Source of the DNA: Candidatus Njordarchaeum guaymasense
Lineage (GTDB): Archaea > Asgardarchaeota > Njordarchaeia > Njordarchaeales > Njordarchaeaceae
Assembly (NCBI GenBank): GCA_030587605.1
Contig: JAUQYT010000167.1
Span: 1-5,917 of the forward strand
DNA length: 5,917 nt
Reading direction: 5' to 3'
Part shown: positions 5,744 to 5,917 of the stretch, piece by piece
Layout: each line of letters starts with the position of its first letter
Numbering within the stretch: the stretch's first letter is position 1
Position numbers and translations under genes: made by a program
The notes under the pieces: generated by a model
Databases searched by the model: none
Seen by the model: only the letters and a program-made list of their open reading frames with translations
Told to the model about the DNA's origin: nothing

Positions 5744-5917
5744 ATGGAACTTGGCGTTACTGTGGCATATGCGAGAAACAGGTTCAAGGGAGAACCCTCG
5801 TTAGACGATTACGCGAAATTCACAGATTGGGTTGCCAGTGCAGGTTTCAAAGGATTTGAGCTCGCAGCTTTCTCCAGAGAGCATTTCTACTCGGAGTTCT
5901 GCGATGAAAGGACTGTA
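5744..5917 (+). CDS. Second sugar-phosphate isomerase/epimerase-like protein, 3'-truncated by the window edge
   Basis: Only the first 58 codons are present; the frame is still open at the right edge. The protein begins MELGVTVAYARNRF, a likely first barrel strand, then has an acidic-aromatic helix (SLDDYAKFTDWVAS) and AGFKGFELAAF (about residues 33-43), the helix 1/strand 2 signature of the xylose isomerase-like TIM-barrel superfamily. The - strand neighbour has the same pattern, AGFKYVELAS, so the two are probably distant relatives with related jobs. No metal ligands are covered, so the family call rests on this N-terminal pattern and the context. The ATG has a strong ribosome-binding site and a TATA-like element upstream. 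The gene is divergent from the - strand isomerase across 127 bp and may lead another operon running to the right. Confidence 0.6.
   Translation, partial: MELGVTVAYARNRFKGEPSLDDYAKFTDWVASAGFKGFELAAFSREHFYSEFCDERTV

Noticed and set aside
5556..5744. - strand 62-codon frame with a CGHC motif across the divergent intergenic region
   Set aside because: The CxxC-like motif is tempting, but the frame overlaps the isomerase start in another phase, crosses two promoter candidates and has no ribosome-binding site.

Overview
This window reads as a carbohydrate import and processing locus from an archaeon. The archaeal assignment rests on three things seen in the sequence: TATA-box-like elements about 33-36 nt ahead of two start codons, GGTGA/GGAGG ribosome-binding sites, and a sugar-binding protein with an uncleaved-looking hydrophobic N-terminus plus a polyproline linker in place of a bacterial lipobox. 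The style is like uncultivated Thermoproteota/Bathyarchaeia-type genomes, but the lineage is an inference and is not proven here.

Layout from left to right. (1) The 3' part of a long transaldolase-like gene runs in from the left edge and ends at 1373. (2) A 183-bp intergenic region carries a promoter. (3) A tight + strand operon follows: solute-binding protein (1557-2930), permease 1 (2934-3812) and permease 2 (3815-4657), with gaps of 3 and 2 nt. Together they form the extracellular and membrane parts of a CUT1-type ABC sugar importer. No ATPase gene is present in the window. (4) A 59-bp convergent gap separates the operon from a - strand sugar-phosphate isomerase/epimerase-like TIM-barrel gene (4717-5616, TTG start). 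(5) A 127-bp divergent intergenic region contains back-to-back promoter candidates and two small repeats. (6) The first 58 codons of a second isomerase/epimerase-like gene (5744 onward, + strand) run off the right edge.

A plausible reading is that the importer brings in a sugar or oligosaccharide, the two isomerase-like enzymes convert the imported or derived sugar, and the transaldolase-like protein acts on sugar phosphates. The substrate cannot be told from sequence. I see no mobile element, CRISPR array, tRNA or rRNA, and no clear sign of an entirely new system. The points most worth a second look are the unusual active-site pattern and C-terminal extension of the transaldolase-like protein, and the possible shared operator layout of two promoters.
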